Notes: a model not told the origin generated them from the sequence alone. A stretch of DNA of 64,000 bases from Gammaproteobacteria bacterium UBA7449 (GCA_002477465.1 DLPV01000042.1:76619-140618), one strand, 5' to 3'. Counted from the stretch's first letter, positions 52,535 through 61,340 are shown. Program-made: numbers and translations.

Positions 52535-53599
52535 CTAGATCACACCCATCAGCTGATTGAAAGCGGCGTCAAACTGCGGGTCGTCGCGTCTGGAATCGAA
52601 TAGCGGAAATTCGATGACTGTTTCCGGTGCCAGACCACTTTCCTCGAACACCTCCCCATCGACGAGGGTTTGTGTTGCTGGCTGATATTCGGCGGTCTTG
52701 GTGGACCGGTCGAGCATATAGCTGCCAATTCGGCCCGGCGTAGGCTTACCCATGGTAACTATGCGCTCCAATTTACCCAGCTCATGGGCTAATAACTCTG
52801 GACCACCTCGCGTCCGCGCGTTTACCAGTACCGCTAGAGGACGTCGAAAGGCCTCGCCGGGAAGATCTTCGAGGCTTGAATTAATGGTTTTCAGCCAGCC
52901 CTGGGGCCGATCTAATTTCATGCGGGCACCAGCAGACAGGGCCAGCTCCAGGTGTTCACGATCGACAAAACCGAAACTATCTCGCAGGTCCAGAATGATG
53001 CCATCGCATTGCGCTAATTCTTCGAATAGCCGCTGAGTGCTGATCAAGTCATTGCTGCTCCGACTCAAGGCCCACAAATGCACATAGCCGACTACTTTGT
53101 TACCTGAGTTAAATTGCTGCGCGCTGGCAACACTGGCGGTGCGGAAACTGTCGTACAGATTTTCGTAAATCGGGGTAACGGTAACTGTGAGAGGGGTGCC
53201 GTCGCGATTAATACTCAACTTGCTCGGCACAGGAGTCGTCTGTTTCGCGCCGCTTGAACCTGCGCTTGGATTGAAGCTTCTTACCGGATGGAAGGGCTGA
53301 CCATTGGCCGTCGTAATAATGTCACCCCGATTCAGGCCAGCCCTGTGCGCAGGGTAGCTTTCCAGCACGCTGGTGATCAGGAAGCCGTCTGCGCTTTGCT
53401 GACCCTGAATGCCAATGTGATTAAGGGCCAAGCGCTGTGTTGATGACGGCGCATTGAAGGCCTGGACCAAAAAATAATCCAATTGCTGCGGCGTCACGCG
53501 CTGACTATCGCGACTTTGAGCGGTGAAGTCTTGCCCGTGGATTAGCGCAGGGATTGCGACCCAGAGCAGGGTTAGTATGATTCTGGCCACAGTGTGCAT
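52535..53599 (-). CDS. Exported PDZ/S41-like protein, probably without protease activity
   Basis: This 354-residue protein has a signal peptide (to about LIHGQD) and a PDZ domain (about residues 60-150, with GFLITSVLESYPAHRAGLNRGDIITTANGQP). A C-terminal-processing-protease-like domain follows, with GYVHLWAL and CDGIILDLRDSFG. In active S41 enzymes the next conserved segment carries the nucleophile serine in a T-A-S-A-A-E pattern. Here it reads VLVNARTRGGPELLAHEL, so the serine is glycine. This suggests a binding or scaffold role. The GST gene lies three bases upstream, so they are probably co-transcribed. Confidence 0.78.
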   Translation of the reverse strand: MHTVARIILTLLWVAIPALIHGQDFTAQSRDSQRVTPQQLDYFLVQAFNAPSSTQRLALNHIGIQGQQSADGFLITSVLESYPAHRAGLNRGDIITTANGQPFHPVRSFNPSAGSSGAKQTTPVPSKLSINRDGTPLTVTVTPIYENLYDSFRTASVASAQQFNSGNKVVGYVHLWALSRSSNDLISTQRLFEELAQCDGIILDLRDSFGFVDREHLELALSAGARMKLDRPQGWLKTINSSLEDLPGEAFRRPLAVLVNARTRGGPELLAHELGKLERIVTMGKPTPGRIGSYMLDRSTKTAEYQPATQTLVDGEVFEESGLAPETVIEFPLFDSRRDDPQFDAAFNQLMGVI

Positions 53600-53602
53600 C
53601 GT

Positions 53603-54229
53603 CTAGCTCGCAATCTCTATGGCTCGCTTTGCGGCTGGTCTCTCATAGTGCCGATTGCGCAATGCGACAAAGTGCTCAGGCAGCTCAAACTCAAAGCGAA
53701 TGGCCCAGTTAAAGGTTTGCGCCAGCAGAATATCAACTAGGGTGAAGCTATTGCCCAAGGCAAACTCAGATTCTGGCAGCAGATGATCCAGGGTTGTTAC
53801 AGCCTTGGCGAATTCAAATTTTGCTGTTTCAAACATCTCGGGAATGCGCTGTTCCTCAGGCAAGGCGAACATGTGCTTGCCCTTGCTCCAAAGAGGTTGT
53901 TCCAGTTCCGCCAGAACGAAACAAGCCAACTCATCAAGCCTGGCGTACACGTCCATACTCGCGTTGGGCAACAGGCCGGATTCTGGCGCGCAGCGGGCGA
54001 TGTAATAAAGAATGGCAACTGACTCGGTTAGCACAAGCTCATCGTTCACCAGCGTCGGTACCTTGCCCTGGGCGTTCAGCTTCAGGTAGTCAGGATGCTT
54101 GGCGCTGTCAGGCTCGGCCGGGTCAGTACGTAGCTTGGCAGCGATATACTCATAGGGTAGGCCGGCTTCTTCCAGCGCCCAGAGACATCGAAATGAGCGT
54201 GATTGCCCGAATCCATAGAGTTTAATCAA
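53603..54229 (-). CDS. Glutathione S-transferase
   Basis: This protein of about 208 residues has an N-terminal thioredoxin-fold domain starting IKLYGFGQSRSFRCLWALEEAGLPYEY, with the glutathione-binding VPTLVNDELVLTESVAILYYIA (E-S motif). A helical C-terminal domain follows, with FTLVDILLAQTFNWA. The frame reaches an ATG at 54247, but GGGAGAAGAG lies just before TTG 54229, which gives the usual MIKLYGF start, so I prefer the TTG. The substrate is unknown. The PDZ/S41-like gene follows three bases after the stop. Confidence 0.9.
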   Translation of the reverse strand: MIKLYGFGQSRSFRCLWALEEAGLPYEYIAAKLRTDPAEPDSAKHPDYLKLNAQGKVPTLVNDELVLTESVAILYYIARCAPESGLLPNASMDVYARLDELACFVLAELEQPLWSKGKHMFALPEEQRIPEMFETAKFEFAKAVTTLDHLLPESEFALGNSFTLVDILLAQTFNWAIRFEFELPEHFVALRNRHYERPAAKRAIEIAS

Positions 54230-54271
54230 GAGCTCTTCTCCCAGCACATATGCAAATTATTCGGTCCAAGA

Positions 54272-54310
54272 AAAATGGCGCGACCGGTGGAGTGACGATC
54301 GCGCCATTTT
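54272..54310. terminator. Bidirectional terminator between lectin-like and GST genes
   Basis: A 12-bp perfect stem (AAAATGGCGCGA with TCGCGCCATTTT) and a 15-base loop lie 34 bases past the lectin-like gene stop on the minus strand. The T-run of four is short, so efficiency may be moderate. Confidence 0.8.
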
Positions 54311-54343
54311 AACTGTTCCCTACTGGTGTTTCCTGCCTGTCGA

Positions 54344-54997
54344 CTAGTCTATTGCGAAGCAATAGAAATAACCGTTGCCGCCGGTGCCTACCAGATCTTC
54401 CTGGCTGCAGCCTCGGGAGCCATGCGCACTGTTCCAGGAGGTTGGATTCTGCCCACCGCCGGTGCGATCGAAATGGCCAACATGGGCAGTGCCAGAACCA
54501 CTGCTGGTCCAGTTACTGCAGCTGTGGTTGGAGCCATCCTCCACTTCGCGACCATCGAGAGTTGAGCCAGTGAGAATATCGTGCTGATTGGGTGAATCGC
54601 CTCGACCATTCACGGTGTCGCCGTTTTCAGTCAGAGCGGTTTGCTTATTCAGGTTGTTGCTGGCGCTGTGGAGATTGTTGATATTCTCGGCGACCTGCAC
54701 ACCATTGACGTTGTACCAGGGGCCGAAACCGATACGGTTGCGCGCATCGACGGCAGGAGAGCTGCCATCGGCATGGGCACTGAGATAAGCGCGCCAGGTT
54801 TTGCCGCGAGAACCTGCGGCTTCTGCCAGTTGCTGACAGTGCGCATCGGCAGCGGCGAGTCCACCGAGGTCGGCACCATTGCCGGAACCCACGCTAGTGA
54901 TGAAGAAACTCATTTCGTTTTGCTGAGAGTTCACCGTCGTTATTGAAGCGGCAGCCGCGATGACTGCTGCAGAGGTAAATATAAGGGCCTTTTTCAT
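54344..54997 (-). CDS. Secreted DUF1554-like (lectin/endostatin-like) protein
   Basis: This 217-residue protein has a signal peptide (MKKALIFTSAAVIAAAASITTVNS). The mature part begins SFFITSVGSGNGADLGGLAAADAHCQQLAEAAGS and has the pattern CSNWTSSGSGTAHVGH with a C-terminal NGYFYCFAID. This layout, with paired cysteines and a GLAAADAHCQ start, is that of DUF1554-type proteins related to the C-type-lectin/endostatin fold. Function is unknown; binding of a ligand in the envelope or outside is likely. It is downstream of the PQQ dehydrogenase on the same strand. Confidence 0.78.
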   Translation of the reverse strand: MKKALIFTSAAVIAAAASITTVNSQQNEMSFFITSVGSGNGADLGGLAAADAHCQQLAEAAGSRGKTWRAYLSAHADGSSPAVDARNRIGFGPWYNVNGVQVAENINNLHSASNNLNKQTALTENGDTVNGRGDSPNQHDILTGSTLDGREVEDGSNHSCSNWTSSGSGTAHVGHFDRTGGGQNPTSWNSAHGSRGCSQEDLVGTGGNGYFYCFAID

Positions 54998-55049
54998 TGA
55001 TCTTCTCCGTAATTTTTATTGTCTTGGTTGTACTAAGTTTGGCGCTTAC

Positions 55050-57035
55050 TCAGGGCAGCGCCATGGCAGTTAGCGTGCTGCCGGTTTGCAGAATGATGTA
55101 TTGCTTGCCGTCGTGTACCCAGGAGCTCATGCCATAGCGGGTGGCCGCAGGCGCTTCAACCCGAGCGACTTCTTCGCCGCTGCTCTTGTCGAGGGCAAAC
55201 AGGTGCGGGGTACCGTCGCTGGTGATATTGCTATACACAAGCATGGTGTCGGTGACCACCATCTGGCCGACAGCGCCAGAGCCGGTGTTGCCGATATCCA
55301 GCCCCTCAAGGGAGGGTAAATTCTTGATGCGGTCAGGCGTATAGCCAGCGGGGATCCACCACAAGTGCTCGCCGCTGTTCATGTCTATGGCAGTAATGCG
55401 GCTGTAGGGTGGCTTGAATACCGGAATGCCCGCCGGATGTCGCGGTGGTCTGCTGCTACTGGCTGCGGCGTAGCGAGAAAGAGTCACGCCGGTGGGTGCT
55501 TCATAGTAAGTGTCAGCTTCCTCACCCGTCACCAGGAAGCGACTGCCACAGTTGTAGCGCGACATGACATACATGACACCGCTTTCAGGGTCTGCCACTG
55601 GTGGGTGGGTAATATTTACCGAGCCCGAGGGGCACATAAGCGCGGCGATCTTGCCTGAAGGATGGCCTCTCTGAATGGGGGGGTTGAAAACCGGTCCCAT
55701 AGTATATTCCGCTACTGCGGCGAGGGCCTGCTGCTTGATCTCAGGCGTGAAATCCGCCAATAAATCTTCACTGGAACCTACATATTCAAATGGTGCTGGC
55801 TTGGTGGGAATTGGCTGAGTTGGAGAGAGCTGTTCCCCTGGCACGGTGCTGGCTGGCATCGGCACTTCTTCGATGGGCCAGACCGGTTCACCGGTTTCAC
55901 GATTGAATACATAGGTATAACCCTGTTTCGTGGCCTGTGCCACGATGGGAGTAGACCCCTGATCAGTCTCAACATCCAACAGAATGGGCGCAGTGGGTGT
56001 GTCGTAGTTCCAAATATCATGATGCACCAACTGATAATGCCAGGCGCGTTCGCCGGTGGATGCGTTCAAAGCGATCAGGCTGGTGCTGTAGAGATTGTCC
56101 CCGGGATGATGTCCTCCGTAGTAGTCGATGGTGACTCCGTTGGTGGGGATATAGACTAGATCTAATTCCGGGTCCGCTGAGATTGGGGCCCAGGATGAAA
56201 TATCTCCGGTGTACTGCCAGGCATCATTTTCCCAGGTCTCATGGCCGAACTCGCCGGGTCTTGGAATGACGTTGAACTTCCATTTAAATTCGCCAGTACG
56301 GGCGTCGTATCCAAGAATGTCACCAGGTACGTTCTCAATGCGGGACTGGTGGTAACCCTGCTCGGCGGAATTACCGACCACAATTGTGTCATTGACAACA
56401 ATGGGTGGTGATGAGGCGGTAATATAGCCACGCTCAAGCGGGATACCCTCGTAGGGATCATAGGGGTGACCAAGATCCTTTAATAAATCCACAACACCGG
56501 TTTCGGGAAAGCCATCGATGGGCACTGGCTCGCCAAACCCTTCTAAGGGTCTGCCGGTTTCAGCATCCAATGCGGTAAGGAAAAAGCCTGGGGAAATTGT
56601 GTAGATGACGTCGCGGCCATCAATATTGGCGTAGCCAATGCCTTTGCCGTAATCCGCCCGCATGGAGTATTCCCAGCGGCCGGTATCGGGCTCTCGATAG
56701 GACCAGATAGTGGCACCAGAAGTCGGATCAATTGCGACGACATGACGGCGCGCACCGGCAACGGTATAGAGCCGGCCATTGATATAACTTGGCGTTGATC
56801 GACCGCTCTGGGCCTCAAAGCTCGCGCCGTTCCATTCCCAGGCAACTTCGAGATCAGCGAAGTTTTCTGGCGTGATTTGATTGGCTGGCGTAGAGCGGGT
56901 GTGGGCAAAGTCATTGCCCAGAGTCGTCCATTCAATTGTTTCCTGTGCGCCAAGCGAAATCGGCATGCACAGCGCGAGAGCAGCAAGGAAAGCGAGGAGG
57001 AAATTAGATAATAGATTTCGGGTGATTCTTCTCAT
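55050..57035 (-). CDS. PQQ-dependent dehydrogenase (quinoprotein beta-propeller)
   Basis: This 661-residue protein has a signal peptide (MRRITRNLLSNFLLAFLAALALCMPISLGAQ) and an eight-bladed propeller. The repeated tryptophan-docking motifs include ATIWSYREP, GEFKWKFN, TGERAWHYQ and GEHLWWIP. This is the quinoprotein alcohol/glucose dehydrogenase-like group, acting in the periplasm with pyrroloquinoline quinone and passing electrons to the respiratory chain. No cytochrome domain is present and no pqq biosynthesis gene is in the window. I chose ATG 57035 because GGGG lies eight bases upstream and it opens the signal peptide. The substrate is unknown. Confidence 0.9.
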   Translation of the reverse strand: MRRITRNLLSNFLLAFLAALALCMPISLGAQETIEWTTLGNDFAHTRSTPANQITPENFADLEVAWEWNGASFEAQSGRSTPSYINGRLYTVAGARRHVVAIDPTSGATIWSYREPDTGRWEYSMRADYGKGIGYANIDGRDVIYTISPGFFLTALDAETGRPLEGFGEPVPIDGFPETGVVDLLKDLGHPYDPYEGIPLERGYITASSPPIVVNDTIVVGNSAEQGYHQSRIENVPGDILGYDARTGEFKWKFNVIPRPGEFGHETWENDAWQYTGDISSWAPISADPELDLVYIPTNGVTIDYYGGHHPGDNLYSTSLIALNASTGERAWHYQLVHHDIWNYDTPTAPILLDVETDQGSTPIVAQATKQGYTYVFNRETGEPVWPIEEVPMPASTVPGEQLSPTQPIPTKPAPFEYVGSSEDLLADFTPEIKQQALAAVAEYTMGPVFNPPIQRGHPSGKIAALMCPSGSVNITHPPVADPESGVMYVMSRYNCGSRFLVTGEEADTYYEAPTGVTLSRYAAASSSRPPRHPAGIPVFKPPYSRITAIDMNSGEHLWWIPAGYTPDRIKNLPSLEGLDIGNTGSGAVGQMVVTDTMLVYSNITSDGTPHLFALDKSSGEEVARVEAPAATRYGMSSWVHDGKQYIILQTGSTLTAMALP

Positions 57036-57451
57036 TTTAGTTACCCCAAGAGGTTGACCTGAGCCCGGTTCAAGCACGGCGCTGAAAGCAGGCAATTCAC
57101 AACAGTTCGAGATTAACCCAGCCATCGGCCCTTGTCATTGGTACAAAGCTGCAACAAATCCGCTGAGCCCGCAACTGGTCGCTTTCCCCTGCGTTATTCA
57201 GGAATTTTCTGACACGCAGCCAGCGGAACGGTGTTGTGTCGCTGCATTGCCAGCTAGATTTTGGGCTATTACCATTACTGGCACAAGGGAAGGGCTTGTG
57301 ACTCTAATCACTCCAATGTGCCGGAATCCCTGGCTTCCTGCCAACTGCTTGAGTAAATTATTGACGATCGGAGGTGGCTTGGACGGTTTCGCGTCGGCCA
57401 CTGTGAAAATTTCCAGCAATACAAGCCAATGCATCAATCGAGGAGGCTATA
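57036..57451. other. Divergent intergenic region
   Basis: This 416-base region separates the PQQ dehydrogenase gene from the next plus-strand gene. I see no gene, RNA or clear promoter pair. A GAGGAGG ribosome site at its right edge belongs to the gene starting at 57452. Confidence 0.35.
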
Positions 57452-57979
57452 GTGACGAAATTATCAGTTCTGTTTGCAGTCTCGCTGAGCACGGTATTCG
57501 CGCCGCAAGTTTTGGCTCAACCCGCAATGCTTCGAGACAACACCCTGACTATTCCCCAGGCCGCTTCTTTGGATGGCGATAGCCCAGTCTATTACGCGAA
57601 TGTACAGCTTAATGCCAATTCAGATGGCAGTCTCACGGTGATTGGAGGCGAACAGCAGAATTTGATGGCGGTAGATACGGTGCAAATCATGCTCATGGAG
57701 TCGTTCCCGGTGCAGGTAAGTGCGACGGTGAGTGGCAACAAGTCTGTCCCCTGCGTCAATTTGCTGCCCGCTGCTGTTTCACGCAAAGACAGTGTCTTTA
57801 CCGTGGTGATGGCAGAGACTGTATTGGGTCCGGCGGAGACTTGCATTGCCGTGCTGGAACCATTTGAAACCAGTGTCAGTCTGGACGTGCTGGGGCTGTC
57901 TGCGGGTACTTACACAGTTATCGTCAATGGCGTAAGTGCTGAGTTTACTCTCGATTCGGATAATGTGGGGCCTAAGTAA
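57452..57979 (+). CDS. Secreted hypothetical protein
   Basis: This 175-residue protein starts with GTG, preceded by an excellent GAGGAGG at five bases. A signal peptide ends near QVLAQP. The mature part is beta-rich and contains two cysteines (VPCVNLL and ETCIAVLE) likely to form a disulfide. The C-terminal LSAGTYTVIVNGVSAEFTL looks like an immunoglobulin-like or adhesin-type strand pair. I recognise no family. It lies between the PQQ dehydrogenase and cyclase genes. Confidence 0.72.
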   Translation: MTKLSVLFAVSLSTVFAPQVLAQPAMLRDNTLTIPQAASLDGDSPVYYANVQLNANSDGSLTVIGGEQQNLMAVDTVQIMLMESFPVQVSATVSGNKSVPCVNLLPAAVSRKDSVFTVVMAETVLGPAETCIAVLEPFETSVSLDVLGLSAGTYTVIVNGVSAEFTLDSDNVGPK

Positions 57980-58303
57980 ACCCTTAATGGAAGAAGCATG
58001 AAGGTCCTTGGGGGATACTAAGACGCTTTGAGATTCACACGGGTGTTCACTTTAAGCCCATGCAGTCCCCATGCGAACCACCAGAGCACCGCTCGCTGCA
58101 GCAAATTATGTCTAGGATTAATTCCGGGCTGCGCTACCAGACCTAATTCCTTGGTTCCGCTTTAATTGGTTTTTTTCACTTGTGCGCTGGTAAATCTGAT
58201 TTTCATTATGCGACACTCGGAGCGTGTGAAGAGCTGTCTGGCTTCGTATTTCGCGATCACCAGGACTCAAGTCCCAGCGCAACACCCTCCAGGAGTGAAA
58301 TCT
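57980..58303. other. Intergenic region
   Basis: This 324-base gap lies between two plus-strand genes. A TTTAATTGG followed by a seven-T run near 58165 might mark transcript ending, but no matching stem is clear. The open frame from 58166 is only an upstream extension of the cyclase gene. Nothing else is recognised. Confidence 0.35.
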
Positions 58304-59275
58304 ATGCACAATAATAAATTGATACTGGCTTTTTTGGGTATTGCGCTCATGAGTCCCTTGCTACATGCGCAGACTATGTCCGAGCAGCAAGTCGATGGGC
58401 TGTTCGAGTCGCTTTCTAATTGGGGGCGCTGGGGCGAATCTGACCAGAAGGGCACGGTAAATCTCATCACCCCTGAAACTCGCGTTGCAGCAGCGCAGTT
58501 GGTTCGGTCCGGGGTTTCCGTTTCCATGGCCCATGAAGTTCTAGAAGAAGCGGCTGCGGACAACTTCAGCCCTTACGACCACCGCATGACTTCGATTGGC
58601 AGTAGCCCTGGTCCCTGGTCCGGTGATTTTATTGGGGTGTCCTACCATGGCTATGCCCATTCACATCTCGATGCTTTATGTCATCGCTTCCAGTTCGGCA
58701 CCATGTACAACGGTTATCCCGAGGATGAAGTCACCGAGGAAGGCTGCGGCCAACTTGCCATTACGGCCTTTGAAGAAGGTGTTTTCGGTCGTGGCATTGT
58801 GATGGATTTCCCGCGTCTGCGCGGTGTGGATTGGTTGGAAAATGGTACCGCCATCACCACGGATTGGCTTGACGAATGGGAAGCGCAAAACAATATTCGG
58901 GTTGGCGCAGGTGATATTGTGCTGATTCGCACCGGTCGCTGGGCCCGCAGGCGAGCCCTGGGCCCCTGGAACCTGGCCGCAGATTCGGCGGGCCTGCATG
59001 CCAGTGCCGTAGCCTGGTTTAAAGCAAGGGATGTTGCACTAATTGGCAGTGATTCTGCCCTCGATGTAAAACCTTCTCAGGTTGAAGGCTACGACTCTCC
59101 GGTCCATGCCCTGGTGCTGGTGGCGCTGGGCATGCCTATTTTTGACAACCTGGATCTGGAGGCTGTTGCCGAGCAGGCCCAGCAGCAGGGACGAACCGAG
59201 TTTCTGTTTACTACAGCACCACTCCGGGTGACCGGTGGCACCGGCTCACCGCTCAATCCTATCGCGACTTTCTAA
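58304..59275 (+). CDS. Exported cyclase-family (kynurenine formamidase-like) hydrolase
   Basis: This 323-residue protein has a signal peptide (to about LLHAQ). The cyclase-family metal site is seen as YHGYAHSHLDALCHR, corresponding to the H-x-G-T-H-x-D motif region, with further ligands in the later VLIRTGRW and SAVAWFKARDVALIGSDSALD segments. Relatives hydrolyse formylkynurenine or cyclic amides and esters; the exported branch is uncharacterised. CCAGGAG lies before the ATG at 58304. The longer frame from 58166 hides the signal peptide. It is transcribed alone or with the gene at 59521. Confidence 0.85.
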   Translation: MHNNKLILAFLGIALMSPLLHAQTMSEQQVDGLFESLSNWGRWGESDQKGTVNLITPETRVAAAQLVRSGVSVSMAHEVLEEAAADNFSPYDHRMTSIGSSPGPWSGDFIGVSYHGYAHSHLDALCHRFQFGTMYNGYPEDEVTEEGCGQLAITAFEEGVFGRGIVMDFPRLRGVDWLENGTAITTDWLDEWEAQNNIRVGAGDIVLIRTGRWARRRALGPWNLAADSAGLHASAVAWFKARDVALIGSDSALDVKPSQVEGYDSPVHALVLVALGMPIFDNLDLEAVAEQAQQQGRTEFLFTTAPLRVTGGTGSPLNPIATF

Positions 59276-59520
59276 TTGGGTGGCAAGCAGGTCCTGGCAC
59301 AGAGTAATAAAGCAGTAAAGTGGTCAACTGTGCCAGCTAGATTCGATGCCGCTTGGAAGACCGCTATTCTGGGGTTATAAAGCCAGTTTTTCATGCGAGT
59401 GGCCAGCTTGCATGCCCATAAAACCAGTTTCTGATTCAGTCCAGATTCATTTGAGCCTGCGTATAAACTACTAATGTTGCTAGTATGTAGGCAGATGAAA
59501 CGACGGCTAACGCTTTGCTT

Positions 59521-60648
59521 ATGCAGATAATTTCAAGATTTAACTGTCCTGATTTGAACTTGCCGAGATGGTACCTGGCCGGGCTACTGGCCTGGTCTGC
59601 GGTCGCGGTCGCGCAGGTAGAGCCAACGGCAGCAGGCCTTGAGTCCCCAGCCGCGGCAATTGGCACGGAGGAGGAGCAAGCGGCCGCCGCTGCCGCTCGC
59701 GCCAAGGCAGCGCGTGAAGCAGAAGAGGCCGCGAGGCAGGAAGCCAGAATCAGGGAGCTTACACTGGAGCTGAGCCAGCGGCAGCAGGCCATCACCGACC
59801 TGCAGAGCGCACAGGGTGTGTATGACCCAGCGCTGATCGAAGCCCACGATGACATCGCCCGGCTGTACATTGAATTGGAAGACTATGGCAGTGCCGCGCA
59901 ATCATTGAATGAAGCTCTACAGATTATCCGCATCAACACCGGCTTATACAGCGAGCAGCAGCGCCCGCTGATTGACCAACTCATTGACAATCATGCGCGC
60001 ATGGAACAGTGGATCGAGGTAGATGACCTCGTTCATCTCGATCACCATATCAGCAGTCGCTTATATGCCCCGGTTGATTCCCAGTACCTGGACGCGGCTG
60101 AGGACTATGGTGAGTGGAAATTGCGGGTGCTGCGTGAAAACCTCTTGCAGCTAAACTCCCGCGGCCTGATGAACACGGCGGAGGATCTCAGCAGTTTCTA
60201 CGGCCGTGTGCTGATGAATATTGAGTTTTCGGAGGAAGTAGAACCCGAAAATCTGGTCAGTTTGCTAAATGGCAAGTCGCGTGCAGATATGGCGCTGGCC
60301 AGAAACATCGCCAATACGCCCTATACCTATTTCCAGGGCACCGCCAATCGCTACGTCACCCAGCAGCGCTGTCAAAATCGGCGCAACGCTGCTGGCCAGC
60401 TGGTGCGGCAATGCGTCAAGGTGCAGGTTGAAAACCCGCGTTATCGCCAGTCTCAGCAGGAGGCCAAGCGCCTGGCGCTTTATCGCTACACCAACGAGAT
60501 TGATCGAACCCTGGAGCGACTGCGTATGCTTCAGGACGGCAGTAATTCGCTCACTGCGGCGCAGCGGGCCGACCTGGAAACGCAGATCACTCAGCTGCAA
60601 ATGGAGGCGTCTTCACTCCATCGCCGGCGCGGTGGATTTCGTTTCTAA
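59521..60648 (+). CDS. Secreted coiled-coil and TPR-like protein
   Basis: This protein of 375 residues has a late signal sequence (hydrophobic about residues 18-33, WYLAGLLAWSAVAVAQ). An alanine- and glutamate-rich coiled coil follows, about residues 45-95, then a TPR-like helical pair (ALIEAHDDIARLYIELEDYGSAAQSLNEALQI). The C-terminal part has a second coiled coil ending SLHRRRGGFRF. A cysteine pair lies in RCQNRRNAAGQLVRQC. No family is recognised. A TTG six bases upstream is an alternative start. The selenoprotein-like peroxiredoxin gene follows. Confidence 0.72.
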   Translation: MQIISRFNCPDLNLPRWYLAGLLAWSAVAVAQVEPTAAGLESPAAAIGTEEEQAAAAAARAKAAREAEEAARQEARIRELTLELSQRQQAITDLQSAQGVYDPALIEAHDDIARLYIELEDYGSAAQSLNEALQIIRINTGLYSEQQRPLIDQLIDNHARMEQWIEVDDLVHLDHHISSRLYAPVDSQYLDAAEDYGEWKLRVLRENLLQLNSRGLMNTAEDLSSFYGRVLMNIEFSEEVEPENLVSLLNGKSRADMALARNIANTPYTYFQGTANRYVTQQRCQNRRNAAGQLVRQCVKVQVENPRYRQSQQEAKRLALYRYTNEIDRTLERLRMLQDGSNSLTAAQRADLETQITQLQMEASSLHRRRGGFRF

Positions 60649-60765
60649 GCCCACAGCAGGCTGCCTTAAAGCCCAGATTTTGCTGGCATTTTGCGGCTGG
60701 TCAGGGTAAAAAGAATGGGTTCGGTGCAGGACTCGCCGGGCATCAAAAACCAACTGGAGGACGTT

Positions 60766-61308
60766 ATGTCTCACCTTGCCAAGCGCTTCTCTCAAGTTCT
60801 GCTGACAGCGGTCGTCGCGACAGTAGCACTGGGAAGCCAATTTGCGGCAGCCCTGGAAGTCGGAGATAAAGCTCCTGATTTTTCATTGCCTGCTTCAGAC
60901 GGAAGTACCTACAGTCTCTCCCAATTTCTGGGTGAAAAGCCAGTAGTCATTGCCTTCTTTCCGAAAGCCTTTACCGGCGGCTGAACTATGCAATGTAAAG
61001 CGCTGCGTGACAGTGCCAGAGAAATTCAGAATTTCGACGTAGCATACTTTATGGCCAGTGTAGATACGCTGGAAGACAACACTGCCTTCGCGGCAGAACA
61101 CGAAGCCGGTTTCCCGATCCTCGCCGACGAGAGTAAGGAAATGGTTGACGCCTATGGCGCGCTGATGGGAGCAGGATTTGCGAATCGCTGGACCTACTAC
61201 ATCGGAGCCGATGGCACGATCCTGAAGATCGATAAAGAAACCAATCCGGCCACGGCTGGACGTGACCTGGTGCAAACCATGGATGATTTAGGATTTCCTA
61301 AAAACTAG
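60766..61308 (+). CDS. Exported peroxiredoxin with UGA at the catalytic cysteine (probable selenoprotein)
   Basis: Reading TGA 60982-60984 as selenocysteine gives a 180-residue peroxiredoxin. It starts at ATG 60766, behind TGGAGG, with a signal peptide ending near QFAAA. It continues EVGDKAPDFSLPASDG and FFPKAFTGG, then U73, then TMQCKALRDS and a complete C-terminus FPILADESK to DLGFPKN. In cysteine relatives this spot reads GGCT, so the UGA replaces exactly the peroxidatic residue. C77 may resolve. A SECIS-like hairpin follows the UGA. Without recoding only a 72-residue fragment is made, although ATG 60988 could start the second half. A TGC-to-TGA nonsense mutation is the alternative. No sel genes are in the window. 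Confidence 0.8.
60982..61016 (+). promoter_or_regulatory. Candidate UGA codon and SECIS hairpin for selenocysteine insertion
   Basis: TGA at 60982-60984 is followed after 15 bases by a stem GCGCTG (61000-61005) and CAGTGC (61011-61016), six pairs including one G-U. The five-base apical loop is CGTGA. The loop begins 21 bases after the TGA and has G among its first two bases, matching the remembered bacterial SECIS consensus. The bulged U of the E. coli element is not evident. Confidence 0.6.
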
Positions 61309-61340
61309 GGTTCACCACGCTTGAAGTGTGCAACACAAGG

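Noticed and set aside
60988..61308. Second half of the peroxiredoxin as an independent gene starting at ATG
   Set aside because: It lacks the N-terminal thioredoxin-fold strands, and the ATG is the in-frame methionine two codons after the UGA; no ribosome site precedes it.
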